From Polytrichum commune (lineage: Eukaryota > Streptophyta > Polytrichopsida > Polytrichales > Polytrichaceae), in NCBI GenBank assembly GCA_950295325.1, contig OX485808.1:13890501-13954500 (forward strand): a DNA stretch of 64,000 bases. The letters are read 5' to 3'. The translations under genes and the position numbers were made by a program. Each line of letters opens with the position of its first letter. Position 1 is the stretch's first letter. Below the pieces are notes generated by a model. It was not told where the DNA came from, searched no databases, and saw nothing but the letters and a program-made list of their open reading frames with translations. Of this stretch, positions 1 through 11,389 are shown in pieces.

Positions 1-2972
1 TTAAATAAATGAGAGGTGCCCTCGTATCTTTCCAAAGAAGAGAACAATCTTGGAGTTTTTGCTTTCATAACATTGGTGACATGGCTGCAACTTGTATTGT
101 CATTGTTGGTCTCTTTTTCAATTACACTCAAAACTATACATTGTGAAACATGGCTAACTTCTAGTTGATAAATGAAGGTGCATTGCTTTCAAATAAATGG
201 AGATTGCCTTCAAAATTATGCACCTTGTCAACGATGTCCAATTCGTTGTAGGTACGTTTATCCAAAACTAACTCTATATACCATAATCGTACATTTGGAA
301 GTTTCAAACTATATGATAGTGATTGATATTGTAGTTTTTAAGTTATGTGTGTTGGTTTTGGGCCTCCAGGCTCCTTTTGTTGTCATCCATCATGCATTTG
401 AATCTCGTCTCTAAAATTTATTGAATGGTTGAGCATTAATTCAACAAACTAAGTCCAAATTTACATGTTTGTTATTGGTCAAGGCTAAATATCCCACCTC
501 TTTGAACTAGGTACCCATCATTGAGATAAGGGGGTCTAGTAATAACTTGACCCCCATAGAAAATGGTTGATTCATCTCAAGTGGGTCACCCTAGACTAAT
601 TTGGGACCTTTGATGCTAATTCCGAAACTAAACCTTCTCAACAAATAAATATGCAAACTAGAATACAATTGATTGTGTGTTCACCTTGGGTGATAGTAGT
701 GGTGGGTATCTAGCTATGGCCTTTGTTAGTGGGCAACATTATTTAGGTGGCTATATTAAGACAACCCTTGCAATTTTAGTTGTTCCATCGCCCTTAATAG
801 TCTCCCAAGTGTAATAGAAAACATACAGCCAGATATTTGCTCATGGTCATCATAATGGCCCGAGGTTTGTCATTAACTTTCAATATTGAAGGGTTTTGGT
901 ACAAGGGAGTGCATTGAGTAAAGAGTCCAATTAAGAAAATCAAAATCAAATCAAAAACTTACATTCATCTTAGTTTCCCCCACCCTTTGCTTGATCAAAG
1001 TAAAGAATGTATGGTCGATAAGTCGCTTATAAAAAATTCGAGAGAGCCATCCTCATCACACTTTACAATAACTAGAAACTGTATTGTTTCATTGTAGGCA
1101 ATTCCATATATATGTATTTAGGGAACAAAAACTTCCAAATGGGATCATTTTGGAGAAAATTAAACAGTCATAGGGTTGCCAATGCCATGTACATGTGGAT
1201 AAAACAGAAATATTCTACAAAAGTTCTTTGACTCAAGGGAGTCTTCACTTATTTCAAAGAATGCTTACTAAATCATCTTTTCATGGATCAGACAGGGAGG
1301 GTTGGAAACAAAATCTGAGAGCTTAGTAAGCCGTGTGAGGTTTCTTTACTAGAGATCTCTCTACACATTGAAATTACTTCTTGATCGGAGACACTCATTG
1401 TGATTAGTGATCAATTTCACATAACTTAGGCTCTCTTCAGAACATTGCAACATGTAAAGGCATTGCAGGTGTTGAGAGAGAATCATTCAGTTTTTTTCTT
1501 TTTGGGGATCAGTAGTCCTTGTAGTAGAGTTGTAATCTTAGACCTATAGAGCTTGCAAGTCCAATAAATTATCACTTAATAAGAATTTCTCAAATCTATA
1601 AAATGGAATGGAAAGCAAACTTCAAGAAGTTTAATTCATTAGTTGAGCTCAAAAACAATCATAATCATGTTCAAGATGGAATCCAAATTTGACCACCAGA
1701 AAACCGAAAGGGGGCTCCCCCTCAGGCAAGTGTATGCCACTGATGTACTGAACAATGATCTCGAGGTGATTGATACTGCAGAATGCACATAACACGGTTA
1801 TACAATAAAAGATGCTCAATGCATAAGGAGAATTTATGCAACTTTTGAAACCTCACTGCATCACAAACCTAGACTCTCACATGGGAAGCATGTTAGTTTT
1901 TGGTCCACCATCAACTTTCACTAATGCACAACATTATGTGGTCACTCGTCTGAATAGGACACCTATAATCAAGTGGTGTGTGGAATTGCTTGTAATTAAG
2001 AAACAGACATCAAAAACACAAGTTTTACGATGAGAGTAGACTATGTGCTCAAAATATGGACACCATTCACCATATATCCTCAAAATGTGAACATAACTGG
2101 GAAGTGATGACTTCAGGAGGATGAGACTCCTCACTTTGACCTCTTCACCTATTATTTCTGCATCTCAACTCCAAATTGCAAACCAAATGACCCAATCCCC
2201 AATCCAATCCAATGGCCAGAAATGTCCCTGGGGTTATAAGTGCCCATCATAGGGCCACATACTTACGTCTCAGGTGGATTCATCCCAAGGAGCAATGTTG
2301 GAATGTAGTCGCATATATGCTCAAAGGTTTAAACGTGCCTCAGAAACTGGATTTTCCTGTATGGCATACACCCTGTGTGGAATTGTACCTGCAAAGTTTC
2401 TTATAATTTCATAAAAGACTGAATTTGATGGAAAAAAATCAGAGGAGACGAGTTAAGGAACACAGAATGCTTGAAATGATAGTCAACAGCATCATATCAT
2501 ATCACACAGAATGCTAACTGCTGAGAAATGCAACTTCTGTTGATCATCCACACAAATCATAAGACACAACCAACACATGCAAATACTATTAATTGTGTGG
2601 CACGAATAACAGATATTTATAGCATTTACAGTACCTGCCATTTGCAACTAAGAAGAGGAAATCCAAATATGTACAATAGAACAACTAATCTTGACTTCTC
2701 ACACACAAACTGGGGCTTCCTTGTGCCATTTGCCTTGGGGTTTCCTTGAGACCTTAGTGTTAACAGAATTTGTGGCACAGATGGAAGCCAATAGGCACTA
2801 TCTCACCATGCACATAGCCTTAGTCCTGAATCTTAGCCACCATAGGTTAAAATGAGGACCATAGCACCTATGCTGTAATAAGCTCACACTGCTTCACATC
2901 CTCGCAAACAAGATTAGGGCCACAAGCCCATGTCTCCATGTCAAGATTATGTGCTTTCTTCAGAGTGGAGTA
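1..2972. other. No gene seen; AT-rich intergenic sequence
   Basis: No open frame here has protein-like composition or a motif I recognise. One stretch (567-629) matches 9303-9362 in inverted orientation and is listed as a dispersed repeat. The start of the window (about 8-25) also resembles 9405-9420, so an old repeat family is probably spread across this flank. Confidence 0.5.
567..629 (+). repeat. Dispersed repeat, inverted partner at 9303-9362
   Basis: The segment containing CTAGACTAATTTGGGA followed by GCTAATTCC occurs here. It occurs again, reverse-complemented and with several mismatches, at 9303-9362, just upstream of the EF-1alpha leader. About 60 bp align by eye. The family is unknown; it is probably an LTR or MITE remnant. 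Confidence 0.5.
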
Positions 2973-3244
2973 GAAATATAACTCATACTTCATGGCTATG
3001 GCATAACACACCTTGATTCGTGAAAATTTTGAACTCCTGACACACTATTAGACTCTTCTTGCCTAGATGAGTTTATGTGAGATTGCGTGTCACCTCGTTA
3101 CCAAAATAAGGGTCCACGTCAATTTTAGTAGGTTTACAATGTATAATTCGTTATTATTTCACGTTGGACATTCAGGTCCGCTTCCCATGTTTTGCTGCCA
3201 ATGCATTGATTTACTCCTGAAGCACACACTATGGATGTGTAAAT
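2973..3244 (+). repeat. Direct duplication, copy 1 (partner 3269-3558)
   Basis: Both copies start with GAAATATAACTCATACTTCATG, share CTAGATGAGTTTATGTGAGA, the phrase CAGGTCCGCTTCC and the end ATGTGTAAAT, and differ by scattered substitutions and small indels. The pair sits immediately 3' of the DSS1 gene, which reads on the minus strand. It may include old 3'-flank sequence of that gene. Confidence 0.75.
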
Positions 3245-3268
3245 AATAGATACATAATGAGAAGACGT

Positions 3269-3558
3269 GAAATATAACTCATACTTCATGAATATGGCAA
3301 AAATGCCCTAATTCATGAAAATCTTGAACTCCTGATGAGCCACCGGGGACACAATGCTATAGTCTTCTAAACTAGATGAGTTTATGTGAGATTGCATGTC
3401 ACCTCATTACCAAAAGTGAGGCCCCACGTCAATTTCAGTGGCTTTACAATGTACAATTCAGTAGTACTTCACATTAGACATCAGGTCCGCTTCCGCTTCC
3501 CATAATCTGTTGCCAATGCATTCATATACTCTTTAAAGCACACTATGAATGTGTAAAT
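3269..3558 (+). repeat. Direct duplication, copy 2 (partner 2973-3244)
   Basis: Second copy of the roughly 280-bp unit. It carries a small extra segment around 3338-3352 (GAGCCACCGGGGACA) that copy 1 lacks, and a duplicated CGCTTC near 3491. The 24 bp between the copies are unrelated, so this is an old, drifted tandem duplication. Confidence 0.75.
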
Positions 3559-3666
3559 TTCTGATAAGACTGGCACACACTCTTGAGGGTGGAAAATCCT
3601 AACCCTAAAAGTGCTCCGACATACCATCATCGTCATCATCATGGAGAGTTTGCAATTCCGATCACT

Positions 3667-3894
3667 TCACTTCTCCGCCTCGAGCTCCTTCTTGAGCTGC
3701 ACAGAAAAATCGTCCGTGACATCGTCATCGTCCCAGTCATCCTCCCACTGCTGCACGGCGCCTTTCCCTTCGTCCTCGTCGTCCCAGACCTCGTTTTCGA
3801 ACTCCTCGAATTCGTCGTCGTCTTCGAAGACGTCGACCTTAGGATCCTCCGCAGGCGCATCCTTCGTGGTCGCCGCACCCGTAGCTCCTGCCAT
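3667..3894 (-). CDS. DSS1: DSS1/SEM1, small acidic subunit of the 26S proteasome lid
   Basis: The 75-residue acidic protein is of DSS1/SEM1 family length. It has both hallmark acidic clusters: [20 protein letters not shown] (residues 21-40) and [16 protein letters not shown] (49-64), then a basic helical tail ending [11 protein letters not shown]1 stabilises the 19S proteasome lid and also works with BRCA2 and the TREX-2 mRNA-export complex. The start is placed at the ATG ending at 3894: the frame stays open upstream to 4095, but the extra 67 residues (arginine and proline rich) are not family sequence and are probably 5' leader. The frame is uninterrupted with no intron. Many eukaryotic DSS1 genes are split, so an intronless gene or a retrocopy are both possible. 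It is intact and GC-rich, which argues for function. Confidence 0.9.
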   Translation of the reverse strand: MAGATGAATTKDAPAEDPKVDVFEDDDEFEEFENEVWDDEDEGKGAVQQWEDDWDDDDVTDDFSVQLKKELEAEK

Positions 3895-3944
3895 GGCTGC
3901 TGATTGCAACCCCCTCTTCCTCCTTAATTTGGAGACAACTCGAC

Positions 3945-3954
3945 AAACCCTAAA
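3945..3954 (-). promoter_or_regulatory. Telo-box-like motif in the DSS1 leader
   Basis: AAACCCTAAA on the plus strand (TTTAGGGTTT in the gene's direction), about 50 bp upstream of the DSS1 start codon. Telo-boxes of this form are common near the 5' ends of plant housekeeping and translation genes. Function here is inferred from position only. Confidence 0.4.
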
Positions 3955-4939
3955 GCAAGCTCTCAAGCTTTCCAAAGCATTTGGCTTCGCCTCTCTCTCT
4001 CCCTCCCTCTCCTGCTCCCGTGGACTCGGAGGCTCCAGGGTGGATGAAGGTGGATGAATGTATGTCTGTTGGATAGAAGACTCTAGACCATTCACTCTCC
4101 TTCAATTCATCTCCACCATAGACCCTTCCCTAGAATATACACACTTTTCGATGTCTACGGTTTCTGAAGGTTCTAGGTTCTTGTCAATCTAAAGACTCAA
4201 CCCCCAATCTACTAACAACCATCAAAAAGTCTATAAATTACACCCTACCCTGTGCAATGTCACCTTCTGTAATGTCACTCCCTCTCTTGTATCCCAAAAC
4301 CCTAGGGAACATATGTGCTCAGTTTTAATCTTCGTCCTTGTTGTCACAATTCTCTCTCATATATCACGGGAGTTGAAATGAAAATAATCCACCAAGAATT
4401 GAAATTTTGAACTCGCAAACATCACGTTGTCAACTTTGTCATCATTGTCATTATTGCAATGTTGACTTTGTTTTATTCCATAATGACACATGTTAAATTA
4501 ATTCTACATTTCCATGCATCCATGTTAACATTGCAAACCTCCTTAATATCACGTCCACTTTGATTGACACATTCATGACATTAGGGAGGTTAGAGTCCAT
4601 AATCCTACAACACCAAAATGACCATGTCATGCGTTTTGACAACAAGACAAATCTAGTCTCCTATGTTATGTCAAACCTTAAAGGTCCCAAGGGTCCATTT
4701 TGGGCATGTAAGCATTATACAACCTAAAAGGTATTTAATGTTACTGACTATTATTTTGAGTTCAAATGTGATACTTATCTATGAAATCATCTCATTAATT
4801 AAATGCACAATCATTGAAATGACCACAGTCCTACATGTGATCACCATTTGTTGCATACAAATGTACTTTCAATTTCACTTTGTATTAGGTTGGCTCAAAT
4901 ATAATTTCACCGGGAAAATTGTCACGCAACCATTTCGAA
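3955..4939. other. DSS1 upstream flank; no further gene seen
   Basis: This holds the GC-rich leader and probable promoter of DSS1 (to about 4100), followed by AT-rich sequence without a recognisable coding region. Confidence 0.4.
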
Positions 4940-5137
4940 GACACTAAATATGATATTTAGTGTCACTTACTACTTGGAATTACACAATGCTATGTCTATT
5001 TAATGAATATTTCATATTTTACCAACAAATGTGAATTTGGTAATTTGGACATTACAGAACAATTACATCAATAGTAAAAAGCTATAGCACTGTTTAAATC
5101 CAAACAGTAAGTGACACTAAATATTATATTTAGTGTA
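4940..5137. repeat. 198-bp foldback with palindromic ends (MITE-like)
   Basis: Both ends are near-perfect palindromes built on GACACTAAATAT / ATATTTAGTGTC (4940-4964 and 5113-5137). Inside them AGTGTCACTTACT (4959-4971) pairs with its complement at 5105-5118. The whole unit can fold into a long hairpin. A third copy of the palindrome lies at 9758-9782. It codes for nothing. Confidence 0.6.
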
Positions 5138-6840
5138 GCTTGAAACAATTAAACCTCGTGTTTGACAGCTTCACCAACACCCACAAAGTCCTTAGCCACA
5201 AGTGGACTTCTGACCATATAAATATCACTCACTGAAGACAAGTTATCTTAGATCCATCAAGCTCTACCCATTTTAAAGCTCTAATATAATACAGTCAATG
5301 AGGTACGCACAATCAAAACCTAAAACCAACGCTATCTACCACTGTTGTACGTTGAGCAGTCTACATAGTGTTGGGTTTCGGACTAAGGCTCAGTGCTGGT
5401 TTTGGACGTTAGCTGGAAAATTCACAAGGCAATGTGACACTAAGTGTAATCACCGATCATCATCAGTAGAACAATATGAAACAGCGTCACTCAATGGATG
5501 CATTACCCTGCCTTAAACCCTAAACCCTAAACTGCATTTGGACATTAGTAGGTAAATCTTCCGAATCTGTTACACTCCAATTATATCAATCGGCAGAACA
5601 AACATTGTCAGGACATCTCACCATTTTCTATTATCACGCAAGTCAGTCCGCTTTAGGATACAGTGAGTAAAATATTAGCCAGTCCTGCAACACCCACTTC
5701 GTTACACAACGATGTGGGCAAACCAACACAAAGGATGCCTAAACCTTGCCTCCAAGGAACCAGTGTCTGGGTTGGTGGCCCCAGCCGTTACACAACTCAG
5801 TGGTGCAAACCTCGAGGACCAAACTAAAGCCGCAAGTAAAAGTTGTCTCGAAACTACCCCAGAATCTTATCCAAAATGTTCTCCTGGAACACCTAAAATT
5901 ACAAACTCTCGCGAGAAGTTCCGTTATAGACGCACATATCTCCAGAATCCCACACTTACCTTCTACGCCTTAGCGTGGATCCAACGCGCTTAAATCGAAG
6001 AGAACCGTGCATAAAACTTTGGAGCCACTACACAATCACGATCAACAAGGTTTCGGAATATACTTACCAAAACATAACCTTTCATTAGAATGTGCATCTG
6101 TTAGCTTAAATTCATCACTAGTTTATCTTCAATCATGAAAGGTAAATGATATTTCTAACGCTTCAGCTGTAACTTAAGCCCGTAACTCCAAGTTCACTGT
6201 CTAGCTTCGTAGTATTCTTGATAACAACCACAGACAACTCCCTCAGGGTTACCCCAAGTACAAGTACAATAGCTCACGCATATACAACCTACTGTCTTCA
6301 TGCAACACTACAGGAAAATTCACAGTTGGACATTGACATAGAATCAACCACTGCCACGATAAAATATCTGACTCAATCCCAACTTAGGAACAATCCAGCC
6401 AGTAAAACGCACCGACCCATTCCATCATATTACTCCATTCAAACGCAATCTTCACAATATTGGTTGATGACATTCCAATCTGGAATCGAGCCAAATCAGT
6501 CTACTCAACATGTGTCACATGGACAATGCAACCCACACACCAACTCATAACACCTCACCATAATTCATCCCTAAAATCCATTCATGCACGCACTCCATTT
6601 CTGTAACACCCTCCATACATAAATATAAAAATGAATGTCATCATCTTCCAAAAATTTATATATGTTTTATCAAAAACCACATCGGCCCTGCCATCGTCTG
6701 TCAAGCACCCAAGTCTGCCTCTGCCGGGCGAGCAACAAATGTATCGAACAAGCATGAAACAGACGAGATTGAACGGGACCCGCAACCAACGCCGCGGGCC
6801 ATCCGCCGCATCCACCCTGCTGCGGCTCCGTCGACGCTAT
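5138..6840. other. Intergenic, 3' flank of EF-1alpha; short telomere-like tract
   Basis: I see no gene. A short interstitial telomere-like tract, two and a half units of AAACCCT, lies at 5515-5531. The part nearest 6840 is the 3' untranslated side of the EF-1alpha gene. Small plus-strand frames at 5298-6550 have no recognisable content. Confidence 0.4.
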
Positions 6841-8425
6841 TCACTTCTTCTTCAGCGCCGCCTTCGTCACCTTCGCGCCCGACGGATCCTTCTTCTCCAC
6901 AGCCTTGATCACTCCCACCGCCACCGTCTGCCTCATGTCGCGCACCGCGAACCGTCCCAATGGCGGGTACTCGGCGAAAGTCTCCACCGTCATCGGCTTC
7001 GTCGGAATCATCTTCACGAACCCGGCGTCTCCGTTCTTCAAAAACTTCGGCTCCTTCTCAAGCTCCTTTCCGGACCGCCTGTCCACCTTCGTCAAAATCT
7101 CCGCGAACTTCACCGCGATGTGCGACGTGTGGCAATCCAGCACCGGCGCGTACCCGTTCCCGATCTGCCCGGGATGGTTCATGATGATCACCTGCGCCGT
7201 GAAGTTGGCCGCCTCGCGCGCCGGGTCGTTCTTCGAGTCCGACGCCACGTACCCTCTCTTCAGGTCCTTCACCGCCACGTTCTTCACGTTGAATCCCACG
7301 TTGTCTCCCGGGTGCGCCTCCAACATCGACTCGTGGTGCATTTCCACCGACTTCACCTCAGTCGTCAGTCCCGTCGGCGCGAAGCACACCAACATACCGG
7401 GCTTGATAACTCCTGTCTCCACTCGTCCCACCGGCACAGTTCCGATGCCTCCGATCTTGTACACGTCCTGCAGGGGCAACCTCAATGGCTTGTCCGATGG
7501 CCTCTTCGGCTCGAAAATGCCGTCCAAAGCCTCCAGCAGCGTCGGCCCCTTGTACCAGTCCAAGTTCGACGACCTCTCGATCATGTTGTCTCCCTCGAAT
7601 CCCGAGATGGGCACGAACGGAATCTTGTCGGGGTTGTACCCCACCTTCTTCAAGTACGAAGACACCTCCTTCGTGATCTCATCGAAACGGGCCTTGCTGT
7701 ACTTCGGGGTCGTGGCGTCCATCTGCAATCCACCAATTCCCAACAATTAACCCCTATACCTCCGTTTCCCAATGTACCTCAAACCTCACATTCACCTCCC
7801 AACACATAACCCACACCCCCACCGTCTCTTGTGCAGCCATCTCACTCTGCATTTCTTCCCATCCCAGCTAAACGAAACATAAATTCCAAACCCACAATCC
7901 ACATCTAACCCATTTCCAACCACCAACTTTCCGCGACTCTCCAACATAACTCCCACCACATACCTTGTTGCAGCAACAGATCATCTGCTTCACTCCCAAT
8001 GTGAATGCCAACAACGCGTGCTCACGCGTCTGCCCGTCCTTCGAAATACCGGCTTCGAATCCTCCCGTCGTCGAGTCGATGATCAACACGGCGCAATCAG
8101 CCTGTGACGTTCCCGTGATCATGTTCTTGATGAAATCGCGATGTCCGGGTGCGTCGATCACGGTGCAGTAGTACTTCGTCGTCTCGAACTTCCACAGAGC
8201 GATATCGATCGTGATACCGCGCTCGCGCTCTGCCTTCAACTTGTCCAGCACCCACGCGTACTTGAACGAACGCTTGTTCATTTCCGCCGCTTCCTTCTCG
8301 AAACGCTCGATCACACGCTTGTCGATACCTCCCAACTTGTAGATGAGGTGACCGGTCGTCGTCGACTTCCCGGAGTCCACATGGCCGATGACCACGATGT
8401 TGATATGGGCTTTCTCCTTACCCAT
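6841..8425 (-). CDS. EF1A: Translation elongation factor 1-alpha (eEF1A), two coding exons
   Basis: eEF1A is the cytosolic GTPase that brings aminoacyl-tRNA to the ribosome. Exon 1 (8425-7964) encodes residues 1-154 and exon 2 (7722-6841) residues 155-447 plus a TGA stop. The total of 447 aa is the standard plant length. Visible motifs are the P-loop GHVDSGKST (14-22), the switch region [13 protein letters not shown] (G3), and CNKMD (G4) formed across the splice junction; the C-terminus is [10 protein letters not shown]. The donor is AAG|GTATGT at 7963 and the acceptor GGATTGCAG|ATG at 7723; this intron position after K154 is shared by most plant EF1A genes. The coding exons are strongly GC-rich with C- or G-ending codons, unlike the AT-rich surroundings, consistent with very high expression. 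No frameshift or premature stop is seen. Confidence 0.97.
7723..7963 (-). other. Coding intron of EF-1alpha (241 bp)
   Basis: It begins GTATGTGGTG and ends GGATTGCAG on the minus strand. It splits the G4 motif: the lysine codon of CNK ends exon 1, and the ATG of [10 protein letters not shown] starts exon 2. Phase 0. Confidence 0.95.
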
Positions 8426-9060
8426 CTTGAATGCTCTGCACCCAACACATGCAATTCACCAAACCCCTCAATACCATAAACTAACAGAAAAAACAAAATT
8501 CAGTGCCAGGCATTTCAAACAACCCCGCCCACTGACATCCAACACCCAAGCAAACTATTCGACAAACTCTCCATGCGACATGTAAAACCCCACCTTCTGG
8601 ACGCCGCCAAATCCCAAACAACTCCCACCACAACAAAACCCCTCTTCTCACCGGCCTAGCTCAATTCCAATCCCCGTGCGAACACCGGACCGCCGCCACA
8701 CCGCTTCCAACAACCCCTCCCAAACGGAACCCTATCCAGCAAAACTAAACAAGCTGCACAAACCTCGTCTCGCGTCCACTCAACAAAGCAAAAAAAAAAT
8801 GCATACATGCGCACCGGAAGTACACGAGTGCATCTGCCGACGAACCTGAGTATAAACGACGCAGAGAGGATGTCAGCGAGATGAAGGCGTCGGGAGCAGC
8901 TCTCACACAGAGAGAGCGCCAAAGAGTGAAGGGAAGAGTTCAGCAGCGCCGCGGACTCTTAACCCTAGCTCCCTGCCTTCCTCCCCGTCGTCCCTGCCCC
9001 CAATCTCCCGCAGCCCACCGTCCGATCCAGATCATCTGACGGCGCCGGGCTGCGCCGCTG
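8426..9060 (-). promoter_or_regulatory. EF-1alpha 5' leader with probable leader intron, and GC-rich promoter region
   Basis: A good acceptor (TTGGGTGCAG) ends at 8437, so only the last 11 bases before the ATG would be leader exon 2. A donor CTCAG|GTTCGT lies at about 8848. That would give a leader intron of roughly 410 bp, a structure known in plant EF1A genes. Further upstream is a GC-rich block with AACCCTAG at 8961-8968, resembling the telo-box of plant EF1A promoters. I see no clear TATA box. Transcription start and intron borders are inferred. Confidence 0.6.
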
Positions 9061-10229
9061 TCTGCTCCTAATCAAGACGCAAATAGGTCGGTCTTGGTAT
9101 TTTAACTAACTTTTGCGGCACACTTAACTTAATTCCCTGTATAAAAGATCTCGGGAATAGATTAACTTAGTGACCTAACTAGCCATACTAGGTTGTGCAA
9201 CCCCGGTCCTCTTTTGATTAGTTAGACTAGGCCACACTATCTCAAATTGGTGGAAGCGTCATTAACCACTCCTAAGAAAATCCCCATTGTTACCTTGGGG
9301 TGTCTGGAATTAGCTTTACACATCCCAAATTAGTCTAGTCCAAGTCAATTCAAATGAATCACCCATGAACTCATCACATGTCTCAGTAGTTTTTACGTTG
9401 GATCCATGAGAGGTACGCTCTTATAAGACAATTCTCTCTCCTTTGAATGTTCGGTGTATTGCAATTTGCAAAGACCTTAGAGTTATTGCAATTATTGTCA
9501 TCCCAACTTACTTCTAGTTTACCCACTTTTGGTATGTTTTCCAATTCAACAAGTTGTGTAATGATACTATCATAGATGATTGAGATTTGAATGAAAAGTC
9601 ACTTAGGTAAGTGACAGTATTTGTCAATACTATAAATCCACAATCCCCAAGTTTTCTTTTAGAAAATATTTACAAATTATGTCAGGTTTACATGTAGTGT
9701 TGGTAACACTACACATGCGGTTTACCATTATCATTGAGCATGACATATATAAATGGTGACACTAAATACAATATTTAGTGTACACACAAAACAAAGGTTT
9801 GTGGCATTCTAATTGCAAGATTACTTTGAGTCACGTGTATTGTATCTCCTTGGGAATATGTTTGGAAACATTGTGATCATGAATCACTTAGTTGCATGGT
9901 CTATAATATTTTATAATATACCAAACTTTATGCTTGTAGAAGGCACATTGAATTTACAATTTGGAAAGTTATATCATACTAAGTCGAGACAAGTTAAATA
10001 AAATGACCAAAAACATTTTGATGGTGTTCCACGGTATAATTATTCAATTGTGTTGCCTCGATCTAGCAAGCATCAATAGCAATAGCAATTATGTTTCATG
10101 TGTTCATATTGTACACGCATAAACATTGTACTCTATACATGCTATGTTGGGGGTTGTATTAGCCACGATGGAGATGCTCTTACGGCACGCTTTCATGTGT
10201 CAATCAAGTCAACAAAAGTTACTAGATGA
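9061..10229. other. Intergenic with dispersed repeats
   Basis: No gene is seen. It contains the inverted partner of the 567-629 repeat (9303-9362) and a third GACACTAAATA palindrome (9758-9782). Sequence changes from GC-rich to AT-rich at about 9065. Confidence 0.4.
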
Positions 10230-10711
10230 CGCAAATTTGATCATGGCAAACTTGATAACAAAAGATTTTTTCGTGAATTTGAAGTGGATGATAAAATATT
10301 ACTGAAGGTAGCACCAAATCGATATGGATTGAAGCTTGGTAAGTCAAGGAGGTTATCACCTAGATTTTGTGGTCCATTTGAGATTGTGAAGAGGATAAGA
10401 CAAGTAGATTATGAATTAAAGCTACCAAAGGATTGGAAGATCCATGATGTATTTCATGTGGGCTTGTTGAGAAAATATGTGTTTGATTCTAACCATATTT
10501 TGCTTGGTCTTCCAAAAGCTACTCCCGAGGGAGAACATTTTGCTAAACTTGAGAATATTTTGAAGATGGAGAACCAACATCTAAGGAATAAGACATTTTG
10601 TAGATTCTATGTGAAGTGGAAAGATCATCATGAACAAGAAGCTTTTTGGGAAAGATAATTGATTTTAGAAGGGACTATCCTAATTTTGTCATTGAGGACG
10701 ATGACTTTTGA
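10230..10711 (+). pseudogene. Ty3/gypsy chromovirus pol fragment: integrase C-terminus and chromodomain
   Basis: The reading frame gives the integrase C-terminal region (APNRYGLKLGKSRRLSPRF, then GPFEIVKRI and HDVFHVGLLRKY) followed by a chromodomain (FYVKWKDHHEQEAFWER). The frame breaks near 10660, after which the expected tail (DYPNFVIEDDDF) continues in another frame to the stop at 10709-10711. The element is truncated at its 5' side: gag, protease, RT and the integrase core are missing. Chromodomains direct integration towards modified chromatin. A purine-rich tract and a 3' LTR follow directly, as expected for the end of pol. Confidence 0.88.
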
Positions 10712-10730
10712 TGGAAGAGGGAGACTATAA

Positions 10731-11389
10731 TGTAATTAGAGATATTGATGGATGATTGAATATTCTAACCACATGTGCCAATGTGTAAGTAGAGGATGAT
10801 GGGAGCAAGACAACTCCCAGTTGAAGATGGATAGACTAGAGCTAGACAACTCCACATTTAGTGCATTGGAATTAGATCACTCCAAATTGAGAACATGTGC
10901 ACATGAGTTAGACAGCTCTCGATGATGTGCATTGAAATTAGGCAATTCCAAATATAAGAATGGATGAAAGAATAAAGTTGGAATTAGATAGTTCCAACTA
11001 GAAAATTGGATGGAAGAATGAAGTTGGAATTAAACAGTTCCAACTAGAAGAATGCGATTGAGTTAAAATATGGGAGAATATTTTTAAAACAAAAAGGTAG
11101 AATATTCATAGTTGAATTAAAATATAGAGCTATGAATAGAATATTTGTATTATATGTGAAAATAAAAAGTAAAAGTAGTGTCTTTGGCATAAGAGGAAGC
11201 TAGGGGGAGGAGAGAGGATCTTTTTGTCTCTCTCCTATGGTCGGGTGGTTGAGCTTAGACCAATACCTACTTGGTCAATGATTGTAAATAAACATTACAA
11301 GGAAAATAAACAAAGTTCTTCAACTCATCATTTGGGTTGATAATTGTAATTATCAAAGTTGGTGGCAAACTTGTGGGAGGTTTGTTACA
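10731..11389 (+). mobile_element. 3' LTR of the gypsy chromovirus (659 bp)
   Basis: It begins TGTAATTAGAG right after the purine-rich tract GGAAGAGGGAGAC (10713-10725) and ends GTTTGTTACA, giving inverted termini TGTAA/TTACA. No 5' LTR partner was found in the window, matching the truncation of the element. Confidence 0.75.

Noticed and set aside
5515-5531. A telomere or chromosome-end relic
   Set aside because: Only two and a half telomere-type units; common by chance and as telo-boxes in plant DNA.
6631-7809. Long plus-strand ORFs (392, 281 and 74 aa) opposite EF-1alpha
   Set aside because: They are antisense shadows of the GC-rich EF-1alpha exon, composed of Arg, His and Leu or Ser runs dictated by its codon usage.
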